From NCBI GenBank assembly GCA_045599365.1, contig JAZRVS010000045.1, positions 1 through 64,000 of the forward strand: a DNA stretch of 64,000 bases, in the 5' to 3' direction. This DNA comes from UBA1715 sp045599365 (GTDB lineage Bacteria > Bacteroidota > Bacteroidia > Bacteroidales > UBA1715). Every line of letters begins with the position of its first letter. Positions within the stretch are counted from its first letter, which is position 1. The notes under the pieces were generated by a model. It was not told the DNA's origin. It did no database searches and saw only the letters and a list, made by a program, of their open reading frames with translations. The translations under genes and the position numbers were made by a program. This document shows, one piece after another, positions 52,368 through 61,667 of this stretch.

Positions 52368-53133
52368 TATAAAAGGCATTTTTTTAGGGACGGGAACATC
52401 ACAGGGAATTCCTGTAATTGGTTGTAAATGCCCTATTTGTAATTCAAGCGACATTCGCGATAGAAGAATGCGTACGGCTTTTTTTCTATCGGTAAATGGA
52501 GTCCATTTTGTTGTTGATGCTGGTTGTGATTTCAGACAACAAATGCTAAATAACAACATAACCTCACTTGATGCAATTCTTATCACTCACGAACATAAAG
52601 ATCATCTCGCAGGACTTGATGATATTCGTCCTTTCAATTTTATGAAGTATGTGCCACTTCCTATTTTTGCTGAAAAACGTGTTGTTGAGGCAATAAAAAG
52701 GGAATTCCATTATGCGTTTGCCGAAAATCCATACCCTGGAGCACCAATGATGAACATTCAAGAAATTACGGAGCAATCTTTTGAATACAAGGGAATTACA
52801 ATTCAGCCATTGAGAGTTACTCATTTACAACTTCCTATTTTTGGCTATAGAATTGGACAGGTTGCTTATATTACCGATGCATCTGCTATTTCTGAGGAAA
52901 CGATGAGGTTGTTGAACGGAGTAGAGATATTGGTAATTAATGCATTACGGTTTAAGGAGCATTATTCTCATTTTAATGTTGCTCAAGCATTAGATATTAT
53001 ACAAAGGATTTCACCTAAAAGAGCATATTTAACACATTGTAGTCACGATATAGGGTTTTATACGGAAACGAGTAAAATCTTACCTAAAAATGTCTTTTTA
53101 GCCTACGATGGTCTTCAAATTCGCACGAAATGA
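52354..53133 (+). CDS. Metallo-beta-lactamase fold hydrolase, PhnP-like
   Basis: A 259-residue protein starting at 52354, overlapping the HD gene by 14 bp. FLGTGTSQGIPVIGCKCPIC at the start has the two cysteines of a structural zinc site, as in PhnP; the active site is H79-x-H81-x-D83-H84 in THEHKDH with later GYRIG, TDAS and THCSHD. The group includes cyclic phosphodiesterases and RNase Z relatives; the substrate is open. gmhB overlaps its end by 4 bp. Confidence 0.88.
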   Translation: MERYSIKGIFLGTGTSQGIPVIGCKCPICNSSDIRDRRMRTAFFLSVNGVHFVVDAGCDFRQQMLNNNITSLDAILITHEHKDHLAGLDDIRPFNFMKYVPLPIFAEKRVVEAIKREFHYAFAENPYPGAPMMNIQEITEQSFEYKGITIQPLRVTHLQLPIFGYRIGQVAYITDASAISEETMRLLNGVEILVINALRFKEHYSHFNVAQALDIIQRISPKRAYLTHCSHDIGFYTETSKILPKNVFLAYDGLQIRTK

Positions 53134-53630
53134 CAAAAGCTATATTTCTTGATAGAGATGGTGTAATAAATGATGGTTCGTTGTATTATACTTATAAGAT
53201 AGAAGATTTTCATTTTAATGAAGGTATTTTTGACGGATTACGACTTCTTCGTGATGCGGGTTTTATTTTTATTGTTGTTACCAATCAAGCTGGAATTGCA
53301 AAAGGAGAATATACCAAAGAAGATGTTGAAACTCTTCACACCTATATGTGTGAAGAGTTCAAAAAAGAGGGAATTACAATAACCGATGTGTTCTATTGTC
53401 CGCATTATCCAGAGATTTCTGGTCCTTGTGAATGCCGAAAGCCTAGAACAAAAATGATTGATGATGCCGTAAAAAAGTACGATATTGATAAATCTCAATC
53501 ATTCCTTATTGGCGATGGAACTCGTGATATAGAAGCTGCGACAAAAGCGGGAATTGTTGGTATAAAAATCAATAAAAACGAATCAATTATTCCATATTGT
53601 AAAAAAATATTGGAATCGTTGAGTAAGTAA
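53130..53630 (+). CDS. gmhB: D-glycero-D-manno-heptose 1,7-bisphosphate phosphatase-like HAD protein
   Basis: A 166-residue HAD-IIIA phosphatase. Nucleophile D8 and D10 are in FLDRDGV, VTNQAGIAKG is motif 2, and IGDGTRDIEAA is motif 4. The zinc loop has C90, H92, C100 and C102. It would remove the C7 phosphate from heptose bisphosphate for lipopolysaccharide or S-layer heptose. Related histidinol-phosphate phosphatases look alike, so the substrate is probable rather than certain. Confidence 0.87.
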   Translation: MTKAIFLDRDGVINDGSLYYTYKIEDFHFNEGIFDGLRLLRDAGFIFIVVTNQAGIAKGEYTKEDVETLHTYMCEEFKKEGITITDVFYCPHYPEISGPCECRKPRTKMIDDAVKKYDIDKSQSFLIGDGTRDIEAATKAGIVGIKINKNESIIPYCKKILESLSK

Positions 53631-53667
53631 TAAGATTTGGACACTATATACAACTTGTCGGGTATCG

Positions 53668-53694
53668 GTAGTAATTTTCTGTTTGAAATACTAC
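53668..53694. terminator. Hairpin between convergent gmhB and pepD
   Basis: GTAGTA (53668-53673) pairs with TACTAC (53689-53694), extended by TTT/AAA after one bulged base. It overlaps the pepD stop and may be a weak bidirectional terminator; no long T run follows on the plus strand. Confidence 0.35.
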
Positions 53695-55148
53695 TTATTT
53701 GGTAAATTTTGTAATGCTAAAAGTAATGCTTGCCAAGTTTTTCCAACAGATTCTATTTCAACAATTTCGTTTGGTGAATGAGGACCTTTTATGGTTGGGC
53801 CAAAAGAAACTGCTTCTAAAAGAGGAAAGGTTTTTGCAAAAATTCCGCATTCTAATCCAGCGTGGATGACATCAACTTTTGCAGGCTTTTTAAATATTGT
53901 TTCACACGCATTTTTTACAATTGATAGTAATTGTGATTCCCAAATAGGCTGCCAACCAGGGTAATCTCCTGTAAATTCTGATTGAGCACCATACAATTCA
54001 AAGATGCCTTTTATTGCATTTGCCAATTGCATTTTGTTTTCTTGCGAAATGCTTCGAAGTAAACAACCTACAGAAAGTTTACCATCTTTTGTATTAACAA
54101 AAGACAAATTGGTTGAAGTATTGAGCATCTTACAATTGTGATTTTCGTATTTCACAGCACCATTTGGACAATTCATAATTGCACGAATAATTCCTGCGGT
54201 TTGTTCTTGTGAAATTGCTTGTGTTTCAGTTATTGTTTCTGCAACAATACATGAAAAATTAGGATCAGTTTGTAAAAATTGCGACTGTTTTTCTTCAACA
54301 AATCGTTCAAACATTTTGTGAAAAACATTTGTAAACGAATAATTGAATGCAACTACTGCGGTTGCTTCGCGAGGAATAGCATTTCGCATATTTCCCCCGT
54401 TAAACGAAATTAAACGCAATTCTGTTTTTTCCATTATTGCATATAAGAATTCGCATAACAATTTATTGGCATTTGCGCGATTGAGAATAATCTCAAATCC
54501 AGAATGACCACCAGTTAAACCTGACAACGAGATAGTGTAAACTGTTGAATGCGGATTTATATTGGAATAGTCTAAGTCAAATGTGAAATTTGCATCAAGA
54601 CCACCAGCACCACCAATTGTTATTTCATTCTCGGTTTCTGAGTCAAGGTTTATGAGGTATTTTGCTGTTATGTCGTTTTCTTTCAATGCAAAAGCTCCTG
54701 TCATTCCTGTTTCTTCATCAATGGTAAAAATGGCAGAAATAGGTCCATGTTTTATTTCGTTAGAATCAAGAATTGCAAGAATCATAGATACACCAATGCC
54801 GTTGTCCGCACCAAGGGTTGTCCCCTTTGCACGAACAACTGAACCATCAATGTATGCTTGTATGCTGTCTGTTAAAAAATTGTGATTAACATCGTTTCTT
54901 TTTTGAGGAACCATATCAATATGGGCTTGCAACACAACGGGTTCTTTATCTTCAAAACCTAAAGTGGCAACTTTGTCTATAAAGACGTTACCAACGCTAT
55001 CTTGGCGTACATTTAATCCTCGTTTTTTGGCAAAATCAACTAAATAACGAGAAATTTTCTCTTCGTGTTTTGAAGGTCTTGGAATTTGGCAAATTTCATC
55101 AAATTTTTGCCATACACAAGTTGGATGTAATGTTGCAATTTCAGACAT
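53691..55148 (-). CDS. pepD: Aminoacyl-histidine dipeptidase
   Basis: A 485-residue M20C metallopeptidase that cleaves Xaa-His and other dipeptides. Metal ligands and catalytic acids are in QAHIDMVP, GADNGIGVS and DEETGMTGA; GGHSGFEI belongs to the lid domain. Cytoplasmic, no signal peptide. Last gene of the gldF-gldG-hisF-hisIE-crp-pepD run, 2 bp after the regulator gene. Confidence 0.94.
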   Translation of the reverse strand: MSEIATLHPTCVWQKFDEICQIPRPSKHEEKISRYLVDFAKKRGLNVRQDSVGNVFIDKVATLGFEDKEPVVLQAHIDMVPQKRNDVNHNFLTDSIQAYIDGSVVRAKGTTLGADNGIGVSMILAILDSNEIKHGPISAIFTIDEETGMTGAFALKENDITAKYLINLDSETENEITIGGAGGLDANFTFDLDYSNINPHSTVYTISLSGLTGGHSGFEIILNRANANKLLCEFLYAIMEKTELRLISFNGGNMRNAIPREATAVVAFNYSFTNVFHKMFERFVEEKQSQFLQTDPNFSCIVAETITETQAISQEQTAGIIRAIMNCPNGAVKYENHNCKMLNTSTNLSFVNTKDGKLSVGCLLRSISQENKMQLANAIKGIFELYGAQSEFTGDYPGWQPIWESQLLSIVKNACETIFKKPAKVDVIHAGLECGIFAKTFPLLEAVSFGPTIKGPHSPNEIVEIESVGKTWQALLLALQNLPNK

Positions 55149-55150
55149 AA

Positions 55151-55840
55151 TTAGTCAGTTAAAGCAATTTTTATAAGTTCTTCTTTGTTTTTAATGTCAA
55201 TAGTTTTCTTGTCAAGAACAACAACACCTGCTTTTTCTAAATCGCTTAACAAACGAATTGCGCTACCAGTTGAAATACCTGCGTAATCAGCCAATTCATT
55301 TCTTGAAATTTGAATGTCAATAAAGTCGCTTTGTACTAAATCAGAAATTGCCCAAATAACGCAAGCAATACGTGCTTTTATTTGTTTTTGACCAAAGTCA
55401 GCTATTTGTCGAATATAGCGTTTTATGGTCTTAGAACTAACTTTTAACATTGCTGTTGCAAATTTTGCATTTGAATTCAACAATTGCGACATTGCTTTTT
55501 TGTCTATAATGGCAACAATAGTGTCGTTCATTGCTTCTGCAGTTGCTGCATATACTTCGTCAAAGATTGTTGCAGTTCCAATGAAAGAAATTGGACCTTG
55601 AATAGAAATGATTGTCGTTTTGTCTTGTCTTTGATTTTCAATCGATAGTTTTGCAAGACCACGCATCAAAATTGTAACTTCATTGATTGGACGACCTTGT
55701 TTGTAAATAGTTTCTCCACGTTTGTAATAGATAAACTTAAGTGATTTCAATAATTCACTTTTTTCTTTTTCCGTTAGAGTCTTGCTGATTTCAAGAGCCT
55801 CTAACTCTTTTTGCATCTCTGCATAAGGAGGGATAATCAT
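55151..55840 (-). CDS. Crp/Fnr-family transcription regulator
   Basis: A 229-residue regulator. The N-terminal cyclic-nucleotide-binding-type beta roll covers about 30-145 (YYKRGETIYKQGRPINEVTILMRG in part); a helix-turn-helix lies at about 175-205 (ISRNELADYAGISTGSAIRLLSDLEKAG). No Fnr-type cysteine cluster is seen. The effector is unknown. It is embedded in the operon between hisIE (11 bp) and pepD (2 bp). Confidence 0.9.
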   Translation of the reverse strand: MIIPPYAEMQKELEALEISKTLTEKEKSELLKSLKFIYYKRGETIYKQGRPINEVTILMRGLAKLSIENQRQDKTTIISIQGPISFIGTATIFDEVYAATAEAMNDTIVAIIDKKAMSQLLNSNAKFATAMLKVSSKTIKRYIRQIADFGQKQIKARIACVIWAISDLVQSDFIDIQISRNELADYAGISTGSAIRLLSDLEKAGVVVLDKKTIDIKNKEELIKIALTD

Positions 55841-55851
55841 AAGTTATTGTT

Positions 55852-56448
55852 TTATAGGTTAATATTTTGTTTTAATTTGTTTGCTATATCGTTTATAGTC
55901 ATGCCTTTATAAGAAAGAAGAGCTATAAATGTATGTAATAGTTCTGCACTTTTTTCTACGAATTTTTCATCTGTTCCATTGGTTGCTTGAATGATAGCAC
56001 TGATAGCGTTTTCTCCAACTTCTTGAGCAAGTTTATTAAATCCGCCTTTGTTGAATAATTTTGTTATCTCAGAGTTTTCAGGAAGATTTTTTACTTCATA
56101 GTCAATAGTTTTTTGTAATTCTGAAAATACACAGCCATTGTTTACTTCTCCCCAACACGTATCTGTCCCAGTGTGGCACGTTGGTCCAATAGGATGAACT
56201 TTAATCAATAGTGTGTCGTTGTCGCAATCAACTTTTGCGTCAACATAATTCAAAAAGTTTCCAGATGTTTCACCTTTTGTCCATAATGTTTGTCGAGAAC
56301 GACTATAAAAAGTTACTTTCCCTGTTGTAATTGTTTTGTCAAATGCTTCTTGATTCATAAACCCAAGCATAAGAACTACACGAGTGTTAGCATCTTGAAC
56401 AATAGCAGGAATTAAACCATCGGCATATTTTGAAAAATTCAGCTCCAT
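55852..56448 (-). CDS. hisIE: Bifunctional phosphoribosyl-AMP cyclohydrolase / phosphoribosyl-ATP diphosphatase
   Basis: A 198-residue fusion. The HisI part (about 1-110) has FYSRSRQTLWTKGETSGN and the zinc site CDNDTLL with HPIGPTCHTG; the HisE part (about 110-198) has the EVGENAISAIIQA motif with acidic residues for magnesium. It carries out steps 2 and 3 of histidine synthesis. The start overlaps the hisF stop by 1 bp. The other his genes are not in the window. Confidence 0.95.
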   Translation of the reverse strand: MELNFSKYADGLIPAIVQDANTRVVLMLGFMNQEAFDKTITTGKVTFYSRSRQTLWTKGETSGNFLNYVDAKVDCDNDTLLIKVHPIGPTCHTGTDTCWGEVNNGCVFSELQKTIDYEVKNLPENSEITKLFNKGGFNKLAQEVGENAISAIIQATNGTDEKFVEKSAELLHTFIALLSYKGMTINDIANKLKQNINL

Positions 56449-57200
56449 TATCTAATAGGAATATTTTGTTGTTTTAGGTATGATTTCAATTCGGGAATTG
56501 CAATTTCCTTGAAGTGGAAAATACTTGCAGCTAATGCAGCATCTGCTTTCCCTTCTGTAAATACGTCTTTAAAATGCTCCATTGTGCCAGCTCCACCCGA
56601 TGCAATTACAGGAATGTCAACCATTTCGGAAACTTGACGAGTTATATCGCACGCAAATCCTCCTTTTGTCCCATCGTGATTCATGGATGTAAGAAGAATT
56701 TCTCCAGCGCCTCTATCATAGACTTCTTGAACCCAATCAAGTGTTTTAATGTCGGTCGCTTGGTGTCCACCATGAGTATGTACCATCCATGTGTTGTCGT
56801 GTAATTTTGTGTCTATGGCAACTACGATACATTGAGAACCAAATTCTTTGGAAAGTTCTGTAATTAATTGTGGATTGTAAACTGCGGCAGAATTTATTGA
56901 AATTTTGTCGGCCCCAGCAGCGAGTAAAACACCTACATCGTGTACGGATTTTATCCCTCCTCCAACTGTAAAAGGAATATTTAAATGTAGTGCAATTTTC
57001 TTTACTAATTCTGCAAACGTGTCGCGACCTTCAATAGTAGCTGTTATGTCTAAAAAAGTCAGTTCGTCTGCTCCTTGCTCGGCATACATTGCCCCTAATT
57101 CAACAGGATCACCAGCATCTCGTAGTCCAAGGAAGTTGATTCCTTTTACGGTTCGACCATCTTTTATGTCAAGGCAAGGTATGATTCGTTTAGCCAACAT
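56448..57200 (-). CDS. hisF: Imidazole glycerol phosphate synthase subunit HisF
   Basis: A 250-residue cyclase subunit, a (beta/alpha)8 barrel. The catalytic Asp residues are D11 in PCLDIKDG and the one in VVAIDTK (about 130). Phosphate-binding loops VGGGIKS and ASGGAGT are present. It makes imidazole glycerol phosphate and AICAR with ammonia from HisH, which is not adjacent. It overlaps gldG by 11 bp. Confidence 0.96.
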   Translation of the reverse strand: MLAKRIIPCLDIKDGRTVKGINFLGLRDAGDPVELGAMYAEQGADELTFLDITATIEGRDTFAELVKKIALHLNIPFTVGGGIKSVHDVGVLLAAGADKISINSAAVYNPQLITELSKEFGSQCIVVAIDTKLHDNTWMVHTHGGHQATDIKTLDWVQEVYDRGAGEILLTSMNHDGTKGGFACDITRQVSEMVDIPVIASGGAGTMEHFKDVFTEGKADAALAASIFHFKEIAIPELKSYLKQQNIPIR

Positions 57201-58926
57201 ATTTTTTTGAATATTTGCGATTTCGTATGAAATAAACGATTAGTCCAACAATTGCTAATATGATTATTGGAATCAATACGTTAATTGTTTGCCAGAATGT
57301 TTTTTCTTCAACAATTCTATTCTTGTTTAACAAGCGAATTGTAATTTCTCGAGATCGAATTGATAGTAAATCTTCATCGCCACAGAGGTAACTCACGGCG
57401 TTAATGAAAAAGTCAAGATTCCCAACGTATGTCCGTTTGTCAAACGAAAAATATTTGTAGAAATAGAGTGGCTTTGGGATAGTGTCGCCATTAGTAACAT
57501 CTATTTCGTTGCGGATAATGTCTCCATCAGAAACAACTATAATTCGATTGTGTTCAGATGAATCTTTTTTTACAAACTTCTTAGCTTGTAATGAGTCAAG
57601 TGAAATTGGTGATTTGCGAGATTGATATAACGAATTACAATTACCTTCTATTAAAACTGCGGTTGGTACATAGTATTTGTTGAAAAATTCTTTGTTAGGT
57701 TCGTTTTGTAACACATTGAACCCAACCATATTAGGCGTTTGAATTACGCGAGCATACGCAGACGAAGTTAGCAGAATAGTTTTTTCTAAATGACCATTCC
57801 CGTCAATTGTATCAAGCGAACTTGCAAATTCTGATTTAACAACGTCTATACCTTTGGTAATGACGTGTTTTTGTGGTTTGAAAAGTGGAAAATAAAACCA
57901 TGGAACTGGGGCAAAACGAGGTTGCTCTCCAAAATTTGATACGTTCATTGGAATTTTAGCACACTGATTATCCAATAATATGGTCTGATTTATGCGAACA
58001 CCAATGTTGAACAACAAATCCGATATATTCAATTCTTTTGGCATTGCGTAAGTGAATGAACTCGTTTTGAGAGAGTCCATGCTCACGTCAATATTGTCGG
58101 AAAGAAACAACAAATTACCATTGTACATTAGGTATTGGTCTATGATGAATTTTTCTTCTTCTGAGAATGCTTTTGTTGGTTCATCAACGATTATTACGTC
58201 GTATTTTAAGATTGAATCAAGCAATTGAGTCGGTGAAATTCTATCAACATTATACAAATCGAGTAAAGCAATAGTTGCGTTGTATGTGTGCAATAGAGGA
58301 TGTTCGCCATTGCCAGTGAGGAATGCAATGTTTTTACGCTCTTTTGCAGTTAGTTGTTTTATTGATTTTACGCATTGATACTCAAGGTTTTGCAATGCTT
58401 CATTGATTTGTTCTTCTGGAGTATTCCCCATTGTGTTTAAAAGCATATTTACCGTAACAAACTTTTGTGATGTGGAAATTATCATTCCTGGAATCACAAA
58501 TCGTTGTGTCATTTTTCCCGTTTCGTCTTCTTCTTGAATGGTATAAGGTGCAAGACCATAGTCTTTATTTAATCGAGAAATGGTGTGCTTAAAATTCTTT
58601 GCATCTCCAATAGATTGTGGATCAATGAATTTGAAAAGAAATTTGTCTTTCCCTGCAATTTCTTGAAATTCAGTAAGTAAATCAGAAACTTCTCGTTCCA
58701 TTTTTACAAACGAAAGCGGTAAATCGCCTGTAAGATAAACTGTTACACGAATAGTATCATCTAAATTTTTTAGAATCTCTTTTGTTGAATTTGTAAGGGT
58801 AAAACGACCTTCTTCAGTTAAATCGAATCGAAAATGTTTAATGCTACTTATCCATAAAACTACCAACAGTACAATCAACGAGATTGCAATGTCTTTACTT
58901 GTTTTATATGATTTATTTGCACTCAT
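57190..58926 (-). CDS. gldG: Gliding-associated ABC transporter component GldG
   Basis: A 578-residue protein of the GldG family. An N-terminal membrane helix (about 12-28) precedes an extracytoplasmic region with the family DUF4350-like core (VYLTGDLPLSF, FLTGNGEHPLL, VDEPTKAFSEEEKF), and a C-terminal helix (about 548-568, INVLIPIIILAIVGLIVYFI) re-enters the membrane. It works with GldF and the ATPase GldA, which is elsewhere. The function of the transporter is not settled. It overlaps hisF by 11 bp. Confidence 0.93.
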   Translation of the reverse strand: MSANKSYKTSKDIAISLIVLLVVLWISSIKHFRFDLTEEGRFTLTNSTKEILKNLDDTIRVTVYLTGDLPLSFVKMEREVSDLLTEFQEIAGKDKFLFKFIDPQSIGDAKNFKHTISRLNKDYGLAPYTIQEEDETGKMTQRFVIPGMIISTSQKFVTVNMLLNTMGNTPEEQINEALQNLEYQCVKSIKQLTAKERKNIAFLTGNGEHPLLHTYNATIALLDLYNVDRISPTQLLDSILKYDVIIVDEPTKAFSEEEKFIIDQYLMYNGNLLFLSDNIDVSMDSLKTSSFTYAMPKELNISDLLFNIGVRINQTILLDNQCAKIPMNVSNFGEQPRFAPVPWFYFPLFKPQKHVITKGIDVVKSEFASSLDTIDGNGHLEKTILLTSSAYARVIQTPNMVGFNVLQNEPNKEFFNKYYVPTAVLIEGNCNSLYQSRKSPISLDSLQAKKFVKKDSSEHNRIIVVSDGDIIRNEIDVTNGDTIPKPLYFYKYFSFDKRTYVGNLDFFINAVSYLCGDEDLLSIRSREITIRLLNKNRIVEEKTFWQTINVLIPIIILAIVGLIVYFIRNRKYSKKYVG

Positions 58927-59649
58927 TTATTTCCTCTTTTTAGCAATTGAGAGTGTTGTAAAATATAAGAACAACACAATAAAACTGATAAAATAAATTA
59001 TATCTCGAGTGTCAATTACACCACGACTAATTGAACTATAGTGTTCGTTTATTCCTATATTTGAGAGAACAGAAAGCATTGGAACAGCTTCGGCAATAAA
59101 ATCAAAACCGATAAAAAATACAAAACAAATAACTGCTGATAACACAAAGGCAACTATTTGATTTTCAGTTAATGAGGAGATAAGTGTTCCAATAGACAAA
59201 TACATTCCACCAATAAAAAACAATCCGATGTATGCTCCAATTGTCGCGCCTGTATCAATGTCTCCAACAGGACTTCCCAAAGAATATACTGTTATGTAAT
59301 AAAGTATTGTCGGTAGTAAAGCACAAAACAATAATACTAATCCTGCAAAAAATTTACCTAAAACAATTGCCCAATTCGACAGTGGCATCGTGAGCAAAAG
59401 TTCTATTGTTCCAGATTTGATTTCTTCACTGAAGAAACGCATTGAAAGCGCAGGAATTAAGAATAGAAAAATCCATGGAGCTAAAATAAATAGACCATCA
59501 ATATTTGCATATCCAGTTTTGAGTACATTAAATTGGCTATCAAATACCCACAAAAACAAACTAGTTGCGAGTAGAAACACCATCAAAATCAGATACCCAA
59601 TAAGTGAACTGAAAAAACTCGTTAATTCTTTTGAAAATAAACTTCTCAT
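58927..59649 (-). CDS. gldF: Gliding-associated ABC transporter permease GldF
   Basis: A 240-residue ABC-2-type permease with six hydrophobic segments (about 14-35, 50-70, 96-122, 134-158, 164-185, 215-235). ALSMRFFSEEIKSGTIELLLTMP is a hallmark. The start is set at the ATG at 59649 (MRSLFSKEL); a GTG two codons earlier would lie within 2 bases of the predicted transcript start. It is the first gene of the six-gene operon and directly abuts gldG. Confidence 0.93.
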   Translation of the reverse strand: MRSLFSKELTSFFSSLIGYLILMVFLLATSLFLWVFDSQFNVLKTGYANIDGLFILAPWIFLFLIPALSMRFFSEEIKSGTIELLLTMPLSNWAIVLGKFFAGLVLLFCALLPTILYYITVYSLGSPVGDIDTGATIGAYIGLFFIGGMYLSIGTLISSLTENQIVAFVLSAVICFVFFIGFDFIAEAVPMLSVLSNIGINEHYSSISRGVIDTRDIIYFISFIVLFLYFTTLSIAKKRK

Positions 59650-59663
59650 AATCACTCCATCAG

Positions 59664-59671
59664 CAAAGATA
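59664..59671 (-). promoter_or_regulatory. Promoter of the gldF operon
   Basis: TATCTTTG on the minus strand with a TTG 21 bp upstream; it ends 14 bp before the gldF ATG. Confidence 0.62.
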
Positions 59672-59931
59672 CAAATTTCATTTAAAATATAACAATTAAG
59701 ACCTTTTTATATGCTTACAAAAGGGGAAAAATTATAAAATTACTTTTTGAATAAGTAGTTGTGAAAAAGCAATTTGTCTTTTTGAATGCATCGTGGTTAA
59801 ATAAATTAAGGTTTTAAGTGCTAAATATTTGACTATAAACTAATAAATAAAATAATTTGGGCGTTAATTTCTATAGTTGTCAATTTTTATTAAAATTTTA
59901 GTGTGGTTAAACTGTTATTCCCGCTATTTCA

Positions 59932-59939
59932 TATATTTG
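59932..59939 (+). promoter_or_regulatory. Promoter -7 box of the amylase-mqnD operon
   Basis: TATATTTG ends 18 bp before the ATG at 59958 and lies downstream of the alternative start at 59877, which it argues against. Confidence 0.58.
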
Positions 59940-59957
59940 CAAAATAGTGTGTATGAA

Positions 59958-61667
59958 ATGAATACAATAAATATTTACCAGATTTTCACTCGTCTTTTCG
60001 CGAATCAAAATGAGACGAACAAAGAGTTCGGAACAATTGAAGAAAATGGTTGCTCTAAATTCAACGATATAACGGCAACAGCTTTAGAAGAATTAAAGAA
60101 GTTTGGCGTAACTCACGTATGGTACACTGGCGTCATTCGACACGCTTCTTGTACTGATTATTCAAAATATGGTCTTTCTGTGGACAATCCGCGTGTGGTG
60201 AAGGGTCGCGCAGGTTCTCCGTATGCTATAAAAGATTATTTTGATGTTGATCCTGATTTGGCGACGAATGTAAAAAATCGAATGAAAGAATTTGAGGATT
60301 TGCTTGATAGAACTCATAATGCAGGGTTGAAATGTATTATGGATTTTGTCCCAAATCACGTTTCTCGAGAATATAAATCTGAAAATATTCCTACAGGAGC
60401 AACGTCTTTAGGTAGTTATGACGATGTTAATTGTGCGTTCTCGCCAAATAATAATTTCTATTATCTTCCTGATGATGAACTTCATTTGCCAAATGATTTG
60501 GACATGCCGTACGTTGAAAATGCACCAATTTATCATGAATATCCTGCAAAAGTTACAGGGAATGACGTGTTTTCTTCGTATCCATCAAAAAATGATTGGT
60601 ACGAGACAATAAAATTGAATTATGGCGTTGATTATCAAAATTATTGGGAAACACATTTTGACCAAATTCCTGATACTTGGATACGAATGTTGGAAATTCT
60701 CACTTTTTGGGCTAAAAAAGGTGTTGATGGTTTCCGCTGCGATATGGCAGAAATGGTTCCCGTTCAATTTTGGGGTTGGGTTATCCCACAAATCAAGGAA
60801 ATTAATCCTGAGATAATTTTTATTGCGGAAATTTACAATCCTGATGCATACGCAAATTATTTAAATAATGGTCATTTTGACTATTTGTATGATAAGGTTG
60901 GTTTATATGACACTCTTCGTTTAATTATTGAAGGAAAAGGTTCCGCTCGATACATTACAGATTATTGGAAACGGACAGAGGGTTTTACAGGGAAATTGCT
61001 TCGTTTTTTGGAAAATCATGACGAACAGAGAATTGCATCTCGTTTCTTTGTCGGAGAACCAGAAAAAGCTGCAGTTGCAATGGCAGTATTGGCTACTCTC
61101 AATCCTGGACCTCTTATGTTGTATTTTGGACAAGAAATTGGAGAGAAAGGAATGGAAAAAGAAGGCTTTAGTGGTATAGATGGTCGAACAACGATTTTTG
61201 ATTATTGGAGCCTGAAGGAATATAACAAATGGGTTAATGGAGGAAAATTTGATGGAGGAGGTTTGTCTCAATATCAAAAAGATTTGCGCTACTCGTATGG
61301 TAAAATGCTTAATTTCCGCTTGCAATCCGATGTGTTACAGAATGGTGCTTTTTACGACTTAATGTGGAAAAATTATGGAGGAAACCTTAATGCAGACAAA
61401 ATTTATGCTTTCCTTCGTTACACCAATGAGAAAAAAATGTTGTTCGTGTTGAATTTTGATCAACAAGAATCTCATTCATTCCGTCTTTTTATAGGAGAAC
61501 ATGCTCTGAATACAATTTGTTGTCCAAAAGAAGGAACATTAATCATAAAAGAAGAATTTGTTGAAGGTTTTGTTGACCAATTCCCTCTATCAGAAGTTCT
61601 TGAAAAAGGATTACCAATATTAATTTTGCCGAATTCGGTACTTATTTTTGAATTACAATGGAAATAA
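59958..61667 (+). CDS. Alpha-amylase family (GH13) protein, cytoplasmic
   Basis: A 569-residue GH13 enzyme starting at 59958 (MNTINIYQIFTRLF). The four conserved regions are intact: DFVPNH (129-134), GFRCDMAE with nucleophile D262, the acid/base E291 in IAEIYNP, and ENHDEQR with H354-D355. A C-terminal beta domain follows. There is no signal peptide, so it would act on internal maltodextrin or glycogen. Together with the GH65 phosphorylase it fits intracellular maltodextrin use. mqnD overlaps its end by 10 bp. Confidence 0.9.
   Translation: MNTINIYQIFTRLFANQNETNKEFGTIEENGCSKFNDITATALEELKKFGVTHVWYTGVIRHASCTDYSKYGLSVDNPRVVKGRAGSPYAIKDYFDVDPDLATNVKNRMKEFEDLLDRTHNAGLKCIMDFVPNHVSREYKSENIPTGATSLGSYDDVNCAFSPNNNFYYLPDDELHLPNDLDMPYVENAPIYHEYPAKVTGNDVFSSYPSKNDWYETIKLNYGVDYQNYWETHFDQIPDTWIRMLEILTFWAKKGVDGFRCDMAEMVPVQFWGWVIPQIKEINPEIIFIAEIYNPDAYANYLNNGHFDYLYDKVGLYDTLRLIIEGKGSARYITDYWKRTEGFTGKLLRFLENHDEQRIASRFFVGEPEKAAVAMAVLATLNPGPLMLYFGQEIGEKGMEKEGFSGIDGRTTIFDYWSLKEYNKWVNGGKFDGGGLSQYQKDLRYSYGKMLNFRLQSDVLQNGAFYDLMWKNYGGNLNADKIYAFLRYTNEKKMLFVLNFDQQESHSFRLFIGEHALNTICCPKEGTLIIKEEFVEGFVDQFPLSEVLEKGLPILILPNSVLIFELQWK

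Larger units (their letters stand above)
59650..59957. other. Gene-free divergent spacer between gldF and the amylase gene
   Basis: About 308 bp, very AT-rich. Only the two divergent promoter boxes near its ends (59664-59671 and 59932-59939) were recognised. The middle has no open frame, no clear hairpin, and no copy of the dispersed repeats. Confidence 0.6.
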
